From Alishewanella metallidurans (GTDB lineage Bacteria; Pseudomonadota; Gammaproteobacteria; Enterobacterales; Alteromonadaceae): DNA of 64,000 bases. Shown here in pieces: positions 17,185 to 25,322 of the stretch. Within the stretch, counting starts at the first letter, position 1. Each line of letters opens with the position of its first letter. The stretch lies in the NCBI RefSeq assembly GCF_036983985.1, contig NZ_JALAHQ010000002.1:558001-622000 (forward strand), read 5' to 3'. Under the pieces are notes generated by a model. It did no database searches, had not been told where the DNA came from, and was given only the letters and a program-made list of their open reading frames with translations. The position numbers were made by a program, and so were the translations under genes.

Positions 17185-17574
17185 TTAATCTTCCTGCATT
17201 TCACTGATTAGCGTGTCGGCTAGCTCTTCTGGTAACACCACTACACCTGGGCCATCAGTGTCTGGTAACACGGCAATCGCCAGTTCATCACCATTTAAAC
17301 CAGAGGTCCACTTTTCTAACCAGGTTTCAACATCTACTGCTTGCGCAGTGCAATGTGACCATTCACCTTCAATCCACTGCTCAGCTAGCTCCGCATGCGG
17401 CCATACCGGTACACAACGCTCGTCTTCTGCACTAACTAACACAAAGCCTTCGTCATCAGTTAAAATCCAGATCTGCTGCAAATCGACTACTGCTTGAATA
17501 AAATAAGCATAACGCTGCTCCGCATCTAATGCGGTAATGCGGCTTAGTTCTTCAGTAGTTAATTGGTATTCCAT
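17185..17574 (-). CDS. DUF2750 domain protein
   Basis: A 129-residue acidic protein matching the DUF2750 family: RYAYFIQAVVDLQQIWILTDD with FVLVSAEDERCVPVWPHAELAEQWI, then a predicted helix and a beta-rich end. The family is small, soluble and widespread in Proteobacteria; its function is unknown. No signal peptide or membrane segment. It is probably monocistronic. Confidence 0.82.
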   Translation of the reverse strand: MEYQLTTEELSRITALDAEQRYAYFIQAVVDLQQIWILTDDEGFVLVSAEDERCVPVWPHAELAEQWIEGEWSHCTAQAVDVETWLEKWTSGLNGDELAIAVLPDTDGPGVVVLPEELADTLISEMQED

Positions 17575-17663
17575 AAATTGTTCCTGTGTTTAAATCAATA
17601 ATTGCGCTAATGATGACGGATTTAACCGGTTTTTACCAATAATTATTCCGTAACCAAACCATA

Positions 17664-18083
17664 CTAGGCCAAACAAACTTGCCACATAATTCGCAACCAT
17701 ATTGCCCATAACACCGCACAACCAAGCAAAAACACATTAAAGCGTAGTCTCACATTGTTAGTGCCTATATGGATAAAGGTGTGTAGCACCCGCAAAAAGA
17801 CAAACGCAGCACCTAATGCAACATAAGCCGTATCCGCCAGCCCCAGCTGCAAGGTAAACAATACACTAAACAGATACAGCATCGGCATTTGAAACTGATT
17901 ATCAAAATTACGGCTAGTCGCAATAACTTGCTCGTTTGCACCGGTTAAATTCATCGTTTTAAATGCGGCTATGCTAATTTCTTTATTTTTTGCTGCGCGG
18001 ATCCTGCGCCGTCCCATCAGTATCATTACAACGCTGGTTAGCAGTACCTGCACAAATACCGGCAACAATATTAGTTTTTCCAT
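17664..18083 (-). CDS. MAPEG family membrane protein
   Basis: A 139-residue protein with four hydrophobic segments (about 5-24, 68-84, 86-102 and 115-135) and the family-type segment VIATSRNFDNQFQMPMLYL. The MAPEG superfamily includes glutathione transferases and eicosanoid enzymes, but bacterial members of this type are mostly uncharacterised. The conserved RxFxNQFE-like stretch supports the call. It is divergent from tdk with about 137 bp between. Confidence 0.8.
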   Translation of the reverse strand: MEKLILLPVFVQVLLTSVVMILMGRRRIRAAKNKEISIAAFKTMNLTGANEQVIATSRNFDNQFQMPMLYLFSVLFTLQLGLADTAYVALGAAFVFLRVLHTFIHIGTNNVRLRFNVFLLGCAVLWAIWLRIMWQVCLA

Positions 18084-18220
18084 TATTTACTCCTCTAAAA
18101 GCTGGCCTGAGCTTAATGTAGTATTGCTAAAGACGCTAGCGCGTTTCAGTAATTGCGCCGCACTTTTATATTTTTATTGCCAATGTTGCTATACTGCGGC
18201 GTCTTTTATTAGGTGATGCT

Positions 18221-18805
18221 ATGGCACAATTATATTTTTATTATTCAGCGATGAATGCGGGTAAATCTACCTCACTATTACAAAGCGCCTACAACTATCA
18301 AGAAAAAGGCATGACCGTTGCTATTTATACCGCGGCGTTAGATAACCGCTATGGCCTAGGTAAAGTAAGCTCGCGTATTGGCCTAACGATGGACGCCTAC
18401 ATATTTGACCCACACTTTGATTTCGTAGCCCACATTCAGCAATTAAAAACGCAAGGTGCATTAGATTGTGTGCTACTTGATGAAGCGCAGTTCTTATCTA
18501 AAACTCAGGTGCGCCAACTTACTACCGTTGTTGATAAGTTAAACATTCCCGTATTAGCCTTTGGCTTACGTACTGATTTTTTAGGCGAAACCTTTGCCGG
18601 TAGTGCAGCGTTACTGGCGTGGGCCGACAAACTTATTGAGCTTAAAACCATTTGTCACTGTGGCCGCAAAGCCAACTTTGTGGTGCGGTTAGATGAACAC
18701 GGCAACGCCGCCACTCAAGGCTCGCAAGTGCAAATTGGCGGTAACGAAAGCTATGTTTCAATGTGCCGCGAGCACTTTAAAGCCTTAGTGTGGCAAGATT
18801 GCTAA
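18221..18805 (+). CDS. tdk: Thymidine kinase
   Basis: A 194-residue type II thymidine kinase for thymidine salvage. The P-loop is SAMNAGKST (residues 9-17), Walker B is CVLLDEAQFL (about 87-96), and the structural zinc is held by CHCGRK plus a C-terminal cysteine (VSMCREH). ATG has AGGTGATGCT upstream. Its stop lies only 5 bp from the convergent gfcD-like stop codon, with no terminator between, so the two transcripts likely overlap at their 3' ends. Confidence 0.96.
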   Translation: MAQLYFYYSAMNAGKSTSLLQSAYNYQEKGMTVAIYTAALDNRYGLGKVSSRIGLTMDAYIFDPHFDFVAHIQQLKTQGALDCVLLDEAQFLSKTQVRQLTTVVDKLNIPVLAFGLRTDFLGETFAGSAALLAWADKLIELKTICHCGRKANFVVRLDEHGNAATQGSQVQIGGNESYVSMCREHFKALVWQDC

Positions 18806-18810
18806 TTTAG

Positions 18811-20916
18811 TTAATCATAAAACGGTGACGTTTGCTCGGTAGCATTGATCAGCGTATTCGGTCGATTAAGTGGTTGACCACCGTCACGGCTAATTGGGAT
18901 CCACGGCAATTTACCTCGGCCTTTAGACGGGCGTAGCGAGAATAAATCAAAGGGTATTGACACATAAAAGCCTTTGCTAAAACTGCCCTCACCATATTGC
19001 TCAGACGACACATCGGTAATAGCAGCATAAGCGCCAACAATAATACCGCTATCAAAACGCTTAGCAAAATCGATATTAACGCCTTTATCTTTAGCTAAAA
19101 ACTGACCGATGTTAAACGTCAACTGAGTGTCCGGTAAAAACTCTGGCTGCCAGTACACATTAATATGTCCCGTAAAGGTTTTGTAATCAAAGAAATCAAA
19201 ATTATTCTCGTACGAGCGTTGCTGTACGTAGTTAACGTCAAAACCAATAGCAAAACGTGAATCAACCGGCCGGTATAACATCTCGCCGCCAACACCGCCA
19301 AACATGGTTTCTAAATAACCGCCGTAGGCTTGAGCATAAATGTTCGGGGCTATTTTGTCTTGCCATTGCAAGTATAGGTTTTCCATGCTGATGGTACTGC
19401 CAGTTACATACTCCCGCACGTAAGTTCTTACGCGGGGCAAGCTAACCGTTTCTGCGTCAACCTTGTAATTAAACTTATCGAAGTTTTCTAGCAAGGTTAC
19501 TTTGGCCGTACCATTTAACATCAGGCTACGGTTTAACCTATAGCCGGCGTTAGCAAAAACACCACCTTGATACATATAAAACGCTTCTGGGTTGCCAAAG
19601 GTTTGGATCCAAAAGGTTTCAACCCCAGTAAAAAAGCCTGAGTTAGATGGGTAACTAATATGCGCTACGGTATCTGGCTGCACTTGCTGGCGCACATAAG
19701 TTGAGGTTATATCGGGTTGCAACACATCATAACGTGCCGCCGCTGTAAAATCTTTAGCGTCAATTACCGTTTCTACTAGTGGTAAATTACCGGCATAATT
19801 AACCACGCGATAACGGCTAATATGTGCAGGCACCTCGTTAACCATAATACGGCCAATACGCTCAATGGCTTCTTTGTTATCGCGATATGACACTTGTTCG
19901 CCGTAAATAACAAATTCATCATCACTCATATACGAGGCTTGCAATACAAAACCGGCTTCGTACAGCAAGGCCGTAGCTAGTGCACTGCGATCGGTGATCT
20001 CGGTACGGTTTAGCACTTGGGGTATCACGCGCGGCGCCGGTTTTATTTTAACCTGAGTGGCGTTATGCAAATTCATTGCATAGTGGACACCAAAACCAAA
20101 GGTATTACCGCGTTGATAATTAACGTCAAAATTAAAATCTCCCCAGCGGTATACCGCACCAAAATTCCAATTTGAATCTTGTACTAAAGCCCCAGCAAAA
20201 TCGTTCTGATAATTATTGCCTTCGTACTCTAGTTTTAAGCGCAGCGGTTGCCAAGGTGTTTGGTATTCAATACCACCAAACAGCGATGCTGGGCCTTTAA
20301 AAAACTTGTCATAATCTATTTTGCCGCCTCGACCGCCATAGCCTTGTGGCCGCTGACAAAAGCTGTCTTTTAGCTCGCAAAACGGATTACTGGTATTTGC
20401 ACTGGTGCCTAAATAACCCCAGCCAATACCCAAATGAAAATCAAAATTATGCCACTTTTTACTTACACTAATAAATTCGCTTTCAAATAAGCCGGTGCCA
20501 CCAAAATCGCGAACACCCACCGACACTTGTGGTAAATACATGCCCTCTTGTAACAGGCGAAATTTTACATCAATACCTTTATCTTTATAGGTTTGCGTGC
20601 CACTAAAGCCAGGATCATCACTATACAATTGGTTACGCACATCGGTGTAGCGTACGGTAGACTCCATCCAGTCAAACAACTGAATACTTACCGACCATAA
20701 TCTGTATTCTTGGTTATCGGTATAGTTAATAGATAAGTCACCCGCAGGTGCCATACGGGCAGTGGGTGTTTGAATTAAGCCAACACCACCATGCGCCATT
20801 TGCGACACGCCAGCGTCTTGCTGCTGCCAACTACTTGCATTGGCAGCATGCAATGAGGCTGATAGCAAAGCTAGCGTTAATAAAGATAACGTAAAAGAAG
20901 TACGAACAACCATCAT
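18811..20916 (-). CDS. gfcD: YjbH/GfcD-like outer-membrane exopolysaccharide protein
   Basis: A 701-residue protein with a signal peptide (1-25) and a long beta-strand-rich body of alternating aromatic residues ending in a C-terminal strand, as in outer-membrane barrels. It matches the YjbH domain family (GfcD/YjbH of the group 4 capsule and yjbEFGH operons), including the N-terminal GGVGLIQTPTARMAPAGDLS segment. Such proteins form large barrels and are thought to help export or display exopolysaccharide. Its ATG overlaps the stop of the gfcC-like gene. Last gene of the four-gene cluster. Confidence 0.88.
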   Translation of the reverse strand: MMVVRTSFTLSLLTLALLSASLHAANASSWQQQDAGVSQMAHGGVGLIQTPTARMAPAGDLSINYTDNQEYRLWSVSIQLFDWMESTVRYTDVRNQLYSDDPGFSGTQTYKDKGIDVKFRLLQEGMYLPQVSVGVRDFGGTGLFESEFISVSKKWHNFDFHLGIGWGYLGTSANTSNPFCELKDSFCQRPQGYGGRGGKIDYDKFFKGPASLFGGIEYQTPWQPLRLKLEYEGNNYQNDFAGALVQDSNWNFGAVYRWGDFNFDVNYQRGNTFGFGVHYAMNLHNATQVKIKPAPRVIPQVLNRTEITDRSALATALLYEAGFVLQASYMSDDEFVIYGEQVSYRDNKEAIERIGRIMVNEVPAHISRYRVVNYAGNLPLVETVIDAKDFTAAARYDVLQPDITSTYVRQQVQPDTVAHISYPSNSGFFTGVETFWIQTFGNPEAFYMYQGGVFANAGYRLNRSLMLNGTAKVTLLENFDKFNYKVDAETVSLPRVRTYVREYVTGSTISMENLYLQWQDKIAPNIYAQAYGGYLETMFGGVGGEMLYRPVDSRFAIGFDVNYVQQRSYENNFDFFDYKTFTGHINVYWQPEFLPDTQLTFNIGQFLAKDKGVNIDFAKRFDSGIIVGAYAAITDVSSEQYGEGSFSKGFYVSIPFDLFSLRPSKGRGKLPWIPISRDGGQPLNRPNTLINATEQTSPFYD

Positions 20917-21656
20917 GGCAAAATCCTATACACAGCAAGTTGCTGTAGCAACGTGTTTAGCTGAGTAATATTACTATCAGCAGTAAGCCTATCTAACAAT
21001 GGCGGCGCAAATAACACCAATAACTGAGCGCCAGGCATGGCTTCTATTTGTTCAAGGTTCCAATAACTTACTCCGGCTATTTGCACTTGTCCGTTGGTTT
21101 GCACCACAGCTAGCTGGCTGCTATCTGCACCGTTAAGCAGTTTAGCACTGGCAAGGTATTCTTTTACTGGCGCACCCGCTTTATGAGGCACAGCGCCAAA
21201 CTGGGCAATACCCCCCGTTAAATACACCTGCTCAGGTCGTAATTTTAGCTGCAGTAAATACTCGCCATCATCTAAACGCGGGTTTAACTCTGGTTTTACG
21301 CGTGCAGCGTCGTAATCTATGGCTAAAACAACACGCTCAGCTAGCTGCCAACTTAACAGTTCAGTACCTAAACTCGCATAGGTTTCGCGTAAACCCAAAT
21401 CAGAGGTTTGCTGACCAAGCGTATTTAATAATTGCAAAACTCGCTGGCGCAGCTGTTCAGGTTTGTTGCTATCGGTACGATACAGCGTAGCTGCGGGCCA
21501 ATACCAAGGTTGCTGCAACGCATAAGGCTGTAACACCTCACTAATACGCGGGTTAGTATCATAATGGCGTGTATCAGTATTTACGGTTACCGTAACGGCC
21601 GCATTGGCGTTAATTACAAATATTAACGCTAATAATAAAAGGCTTACTTTACTCAT
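20913..21656 (-). CDS. gfcC: Capsule biosynthesis GfcC/YjbG-like periplasmic protein
   Basis: A 247-residue protein with a signal peptide (1-19) resembling GfcC/YjbG, a periplasmic protein with ubiquitin-like SLBB-type folds seen in Wza-like exporters. Visible family features are RISEVLQPYALQQPWYWPAATLYR in the N-terminal half and YLTGGIAQFGAVPHK in the C-terminal half. The start overlaps the gfcB-like gene by 8 bp, and the stop overlaps the gfcD-like start: a tightly coupled operon. Confidence 0.85.
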   Translation of the reverse strand: MSKVSLLLLALIFVINANAAVTVTVNTDTRHYDTNPRISEVLQPYALQQPWYWPAATLYRTDSNKPEQLRQRVLQLLNTLGQQTSDLGLRETYASLGTELLSWQLAERVVLAIDYDAARVKPELNPRLDDGEYLLQLKLRPEQVYLTGGIAQFGAVPHKAGAPVKEYLASAKLLNGADSSQLAVVQTNGQVQIAGVSYWNLEQIEAMPGAQLLVLFAPPLLDRLTADSNITQLNTLLQQLAVYRILP

Positions 21657-22350
21657 GGGTTATCGCCTTATCTGCTGGCAGTAAACGCGCAATACGGCTG
21701 ATATAAATCATTTCAATGGGCTCTGCAAAAGGGGCCAGTGTTTGTATGCTTTTTATTAACGTGCCACTGGCTGTGTCGAACCAAAAGTAATTTTTCCAGT
21801 TGCGGTCTGTACGCAAAAAATTAGCATCGCTAGCGTAATATACATCTTCGGTCACTAATATCGTGTCAAAACTGTGTTGAAAAAACGGCAAAGCGTGCTG
21901 CTCTTGGCGCACAAATGTCGACTGCAGTGCATAGCCATATTCGCCATGTTGCCAATCGGCAATGCGGTGCCAACTGCTGTTAGGTGTAATAGCTGCAACA
22001 TTGCGTATGGCATCTGCGCCAGTATTACTAAGGTAAAGTAAATTATCACTAAAGCCGGTAGTTCGCACAATACGGCCCTGCTCTATTATTAACAATGCCT
22101 TATCACCCGACACCCATTTATGTTGGCCTGCTTCAACATGCAGCAATGCCATAGCCGCTTGGCTGCGTTCACCGTGTTTTACGTACAGTAAGTCTGATTT
22201 CGCCGCCTGCACGTCCGCTAACGTTAAGCTAATGTCACTCGGTTTTGCCAACGCCAGTTTTAAGGTATCAATATACGCGTTATAAGTGCCGGCGCAGGCA
22301 CTTAGCATAAATATTGCTACAACAACTACAACACGTCGAATTAAGGTCAT
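21649..22350 (-). CDS. gfcB: YjbF/GfcB-like lipoprotein
   Basis: A 233-residue lipoprotein: signal sequence with lipobox LSACAG (Cys at about residue 19). It matches the YjbF/GfcB family, which accompanies GfcC and GfcD in exopolysaccharide operons; GfcB is an outer-membrane lipoprotein of unknown exact role. The distinctive segments are DLLYVKHGERSQAAMALLHVEAG and the C-terminal aromatic repeat NWKNYFWFDTASG. It overlaps the next gene by 8 bp. Confidence 0.85.
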   Translation of the reverse strand: MTLIRRVVVVVAIFMLSACAGTYNAYIDTLKLALAKPSDISLTLADVQAAKSDLLYVKHGERSQAAMALLHVEAGQHKWVSGDKALLIIEQGRIVRTTGFSDNLLYLSNTGADAIRNVAAITPNSSWHRIADWQHGEYGYALQSTFVRQEQHALPFFQHSFDTILVTEDVYYASDANFLRTDRNWKNYFWFDTASGTLIKSIQTLAPFAEPIEMIYISRIARLLPADKAITHE

Positions 22351-22414
22351 GAAAGCTTGCCTGTTAAGTCAATTTCAGCTGCAACATCCAGTAATAAAAA
22401 GTACAGCAATAAAA

Positions 22415-22435
22415 AAGCCGCCAACAGGCGGCTTT
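22415..22435 (-). terminator. Terminator between the gfcA-like and gfcB-like genes
   Basis: Stem AAGCCGCC-AACA-GGCGGCTT flanked by A and T runs, with six T on the minus side. It sits 16 bp after the gfcA-like stop codon inside the cluster. It should end most transcripts after the small first gene and let a fraction read into gfcBCD. Confidence 0.85.
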
Positions 22436-22450
22436 TTACTAAATCAGCAA

Positions 22451-22789
22451 TTACTTAACGGTAGGAGCGTAAGTAAAAGTAGCCGTTGCTGTGGTAGTAC
22501 CAGTAGCTGTACCTGTAATGGTGTTAGTAACTGTAGTACCAGTACATACGCCATTAACCGGTGCGCCGTCGCCTGCGTTACAGGTTGGGTCAACCGGGCC
22601 TGTGCCTGGGTTAACCGTGGTGCCACGGTTATTAGAAATAATAGCTGCTGCCACTGCAACACCTACTGCACCCGCAGCAATAGTACTAACGGCTACGCCA
22701 CCAATTGTACCTTCGCCGCCAGTGTTTTCTTGAGCACTTACGTTAACAGCAAAAGCTAACGCTGCAGCAGCAATTAATAATTTTTTCAT
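22451..22789 (-). CDS. Small secreted Thr/Ala-rich protein at the GfcA/YjbE position
   Basis: A 112-residue protein from the ATG at 22789, which has a strong ribosome site (AAAGGAATG); a longer reading frame to 22846 is unlikely. It has a signal peptide (MKKLLIAAAALAFAVNVSA), a glycine/alanine helix-like stretch (IGGVAVSTIAAGAVGVAVAAAI), one disulfide-capable pair of Cys (CNAGDGAPVNGVC), and a threonine-rich tail. Position and character match GfcA/YjbE, the small first gene of these clusters. Function is unknown. Confidence 0.75.
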   Translation of the reverse strand: MKKLLIAAAALAFAVNVSAQENTGGEGTIGGVAVSTIAAGAVGVAVAAAIISNNRGTTVNPGTGPVDPTCNAGDGAPVNGVCTGTTVTNTITGTATGTTTATATFTYAPTVK

Positions 22790-22803
22790 AATCATTCCTT
22801 TAA

Positions 22804-22860
22804 AGGGGTTGAGCAAAATAGTTTGTTCAAGACTATACCAAAACAACCCCTAACATCAAG
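22804..22860 (-). promoter_or_regulatory. Promoter of the gfcABCD-like cluster with a flanking dyad
   Basis: On the minus strand CTTGAT (22855-22860) and TATAGT (22832-22837) with 17-bp spacing. The promoter is bracketed by an 8-bp inverted repeat, AGGGGTTG (22844-22851, minus) and CAACCCCT (22804-22811, minus), a possible operator. Confidence 0.45.
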
Positions 22861-22876
22861 CTCTAAATGGTAATAC

Positions 22877-24031
22877 TTAGTTAATATCTGTTGGGATAAC
22901 TGCCGCCACAGTCTGCCATAACTGCTCGCTCTGGTGTTTTAGTGCCGCGCGGCGTGCAACAAACTGCTCGCTACCGGCATTGTTAATTACATGCTGCAAT
23001 TTATGCTGCAACTGCCCGGCACTAATATCTGCACTGAGTAACGCCTCAGGTTGGCCATACTCGTCAAACAAGCGCTCATATTTGTGGCTCCAGCTGGTAC
23101 CCAGGCACGGCACCCCCTGCGACAACGCACTAATGCAGCCATGGTAACGAGAGCAAATTACCGCTTTACTGGCGCCAATAATCCCTTTCACTTTTAGCGG
23201 ATCACTTTCAGTAATCAGCTCGATATTGCCAGCGGTTTGACTTATTAACTGTTGGCAAATAGCGGCATCTTGCTCAACTTCATGATTAAGCAATACCGGG
23301 GTTAACCCTGCAGCACGAATAACCATAATAGCATTAAGTAAAACCTCTAAATAAGTATGTTGCCACTGCGTATGCTGATTACGCTTATTCAGCATATTAC
23401 TGTTGGGAATAATCAATACATTCTGCTGACCGTTGGTGTAATATTCGGGCAATACTCCAGCCACCAGATTAGTAAAATCGGGAAACTGACACATATTTGG
23501 TTTATCACCAATTAACGTGCGGATATGCTCCAAACTTGTTTGCTCCCGCGCTACAATTAAAGCCGCCTGAGGTAACGCCGTTTGCAACAACTTAATGTCA
23601 TCTGGCCGACTAAAAGGCCCAAATGCCTGTGGTAATAAGATATACGTTTTGCCATGTCGGGAAAAACGTTTAATTTCGGCAGACATTGCCCGTATATTAT
23701 CTTCAGGCCATTGATCACTATAAGCAAAGCCGGAAGCGTCAAATATCACATCAATATCAGCCTCAGTTAACAAACCAAAATTACGTTTCAACCATTGCCG
23801 CAGCCTCGCCGGTATGTAATAACTCAGGCCATTTAAATCCAACCGGCCTTTGCGTAATGGTACTTTTTGCCAAGCCCCGACTGCAGCCCGGGAAAGATAA
23901 GGAGAATAACGGTGTGGCCCCAATGCCAGTTCGGCATGCGGCATGCGCTGCCGCATTTGTTGTAAGATGGCATGTAGCATTAACTCTGCACCTTTATTAA
24001 CAAACTGTATGCCTTTAACTTCAATAATCAA
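22877..24031 (-). CDS. Polysaccharide pyruvyl transferase family protein
   Basis: A 384-residue protein of the pyruvyl transferase family (WcaK/CsaB/ExoV type), which adds pyruvate ketals to sugars using phosphoenolpyruvate. Family hallmarks are the N-terminal GIQFVNKGAELMLHAIL and the C-terminal SRYHGCISALSQGVPCLG (about residues 290-308). It starts with TTG at 24031, directly after the upstream stop codon, with AAGGAA nine bases ahead; no nearby ATG fits the family N-terminus. Last gene of a four-gene surface polysaccharide module. Substrate sugar unknown. Confidence 0.85.
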   Translation of the reverse strand: MIIEVKGIQFVNKGAELMLHAILQQMRQRMPHAELALGPHRYSPYLSRAAVGAWQKVPLRKGRLDLNGLSYYIPARLRQWLKRNFGLLTEADIDVIFDASGFAYSDQWPEDNIRAMSAEIKRFSRHGKTYILLPQAFGPFSRPDDIKLLQTALPQAALIVAREQTSLEHIRTLIGDKPNMCQFPDFTNLVAGVLPEYYTNGQQNVLIIPNSNMLNKRNQHTQWQHTYLEVLLNAIMVIRAAGLTPVLLNHEVEQDAAICQQLISQTAGNIELITESDPLKVKGIIGASKAVICSRYHGCISALSQGVPCLGTSWSHKYERLFDEYGQPEALLSADISAGQLQHKLQHVINNAGSEQFVARRAALKHQSEQLWQTVAAVIPTDIN

Positions 24032-25096
24032 TTACTGGATTTCCTTAATTAACAGGTTATCGTCTTTTTTCTGAGAAAATGGTATTCCTCCCTCGGGCTG
24101 GGCATAGCCCACAGCCAATAACATAATGGTACGCTCAGAATAATCCAAACCCAGCTTTCTACTGAGCAAACGCTCCCGCTCTTCAATATCTGGCCAATTA
24201 ATTGGGCATGTGGATAAACCCAGAGTTTCAAATGCAAGCATTAACTGCATTGCGGCTAATGAACCATCAATATAAATAACATGGCGATCCCGTTCTGCCG
24301 GATAGGCTCCGAGGTCTCCTACGATCGCAATTACACAAGGTAAATTGCCAGCAAAACCCACAGTGCCCATAGCACATTCGGCTAAAGACGCGGCTTTAAC
24401 GGCATCATTGACAACATAGAAGCTAAATGGCTGCCGGTTACAAGCAGAGGGTGCCAGAGCTGCAGCTCCCACCGCCTTTCTGATCAAAGCCATGTCTACC
24501 GGTCGGGGTAAATACCATCGAACTGACCGTCGGCGACGAAACAACAGCAGCAATTGTTCATAATCAATTGGGCAATCAGGCAGTTCGCTGTGAGGGTAAG
24601 GCACACTGCTGACAACTTCTGCCATTGGTGTAACCGATATAAAACAAGCTTTGGCCGCGTCCTGCACTTTACCCGGGCTTACGATCTTAAAGTAGTCAGT
24701 CAATACATCATGAGCCCATTTCAGCTCTGCGGCACATAAGCTGCCAGCCCTTACTGCATCAGTATAACAGTTTACCGTTTCGCCAATATAAGCCTCAGCA
24801 AATACTTCACGCCGTGGCTGCATAATCAGCCCCTTTTCCAAGCGATGAATATTCCGCCTTAATAGCCAGCTGCTTTGCCGACTTTGCTTTAAATCCTGCC
24901 AATAAGCAAGCTGACCTAACAGCACAGCACGATGCTCACGATAAAACTGGCGGCTAAAGAAGGTGTAATATAAAGATGCCAGAAAGCCATTGGCGGCAAA
25001 CAGCCTGATAAATAGCCGTTGCATACGCGCAAGAGTTTGCTTTAACCAGCTAATTGCAGCAAGTGGTAGTACCCTTTTTAACAGCTTTACCAACAT
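24032..25096 (-). CDS. Nitroreductase family protein in a polysaccharide module
   Basis: About 354 residues. The C-terminal part is a nitroreductase (FMN-dependent) domain from about residue 190: RRRRSVRWYLPRPVDMALI, APSACNRQPFSFYVV and MQLMLAFETLGLSTCPI. The N-terminal 185 residues are basic and helical and not recognised. Start chosen at 25096 (spacing 9 from GGAA); 25102 is possible. It abuts the pyruvyl transferase gene. Nitroreductase-fold proteins occur in exopolysaccharide clusters next to pyruvyl transferases, where their reaction is unknown. Confidence 0.8.
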   Translation of the reverse strand: MLVKLLKRVLPLAAISWLKQTLARMQRLFIRLFAANGFLASLYYTFFSRQFYREHRAVLLGQLAYWQDLKQSRQSSWLLRRNIHRLEKGLIMQPRREVFAEAYIGETVNCYTDAVRAGSLCAAELKWAHDVLTDYFKIVSPGKVQDAAKACFISVTPMAEVVSSVPYPHSELPDCPIDYEQLLLLFRRRRSVRWYLPRPVDMALIRKAVGAAALAPSACNRQPFSFYVVNDAVKAASLAECAMGTVGFAGNLPCVIAIVGDLGAYPAERDRHVIYIDGSLAAMQLMLAFETLGLSTCPINWPDIEERERLLSRKLGLDYSERTIMLLAVGYAQPEGGIPFSQKKDDNLLIKEIQ

Positions 25097-25210
25097 CAGC
25101 ATAACTTCCAAATAAAAACTGCATAGCCGGTATTATGTTAGGAAATTACAGCCCTTAGCAAATATATAGGCTAATTCGATCCACTAAATGCACTATATGA
25201 GCAAAAAAAA

Positions 25211-25235
25211 GCCAACCTTAAAAGTTAAGGTTGGC
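25211..25235 (-). terminator. Terminator after the asparagine-synthase-like gene
   Basis: Perfect 11-bp arms GCCAACCTTAA and TTAAGGTTGGC with a 3-base loop, followed on the minus strand by eight T. It lies 88 bp after the stop codon at 25323, so the pyruvyl transferase-nitroreductase pair likely has its own promoter downstream of it. Confidence 0.85.
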
Positions 25236-25322
25236 AATAAATTCATGAATTGGCGATGGAACTACGAAATATTATACCTGAATCAAAAAAATATTCGGCG
25301 AGTTTTTAGACAAAAAATGCAG

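Noticed and set aside
22286..22759. Cysteine-rich plus-strand frame opposite the gfcA-like gene
   Set aside because: It is the reverse of a secreted-protein gene with clear signal peptide and ribosome site, and crosses a terminator; composition is typical of an antisense shadow.
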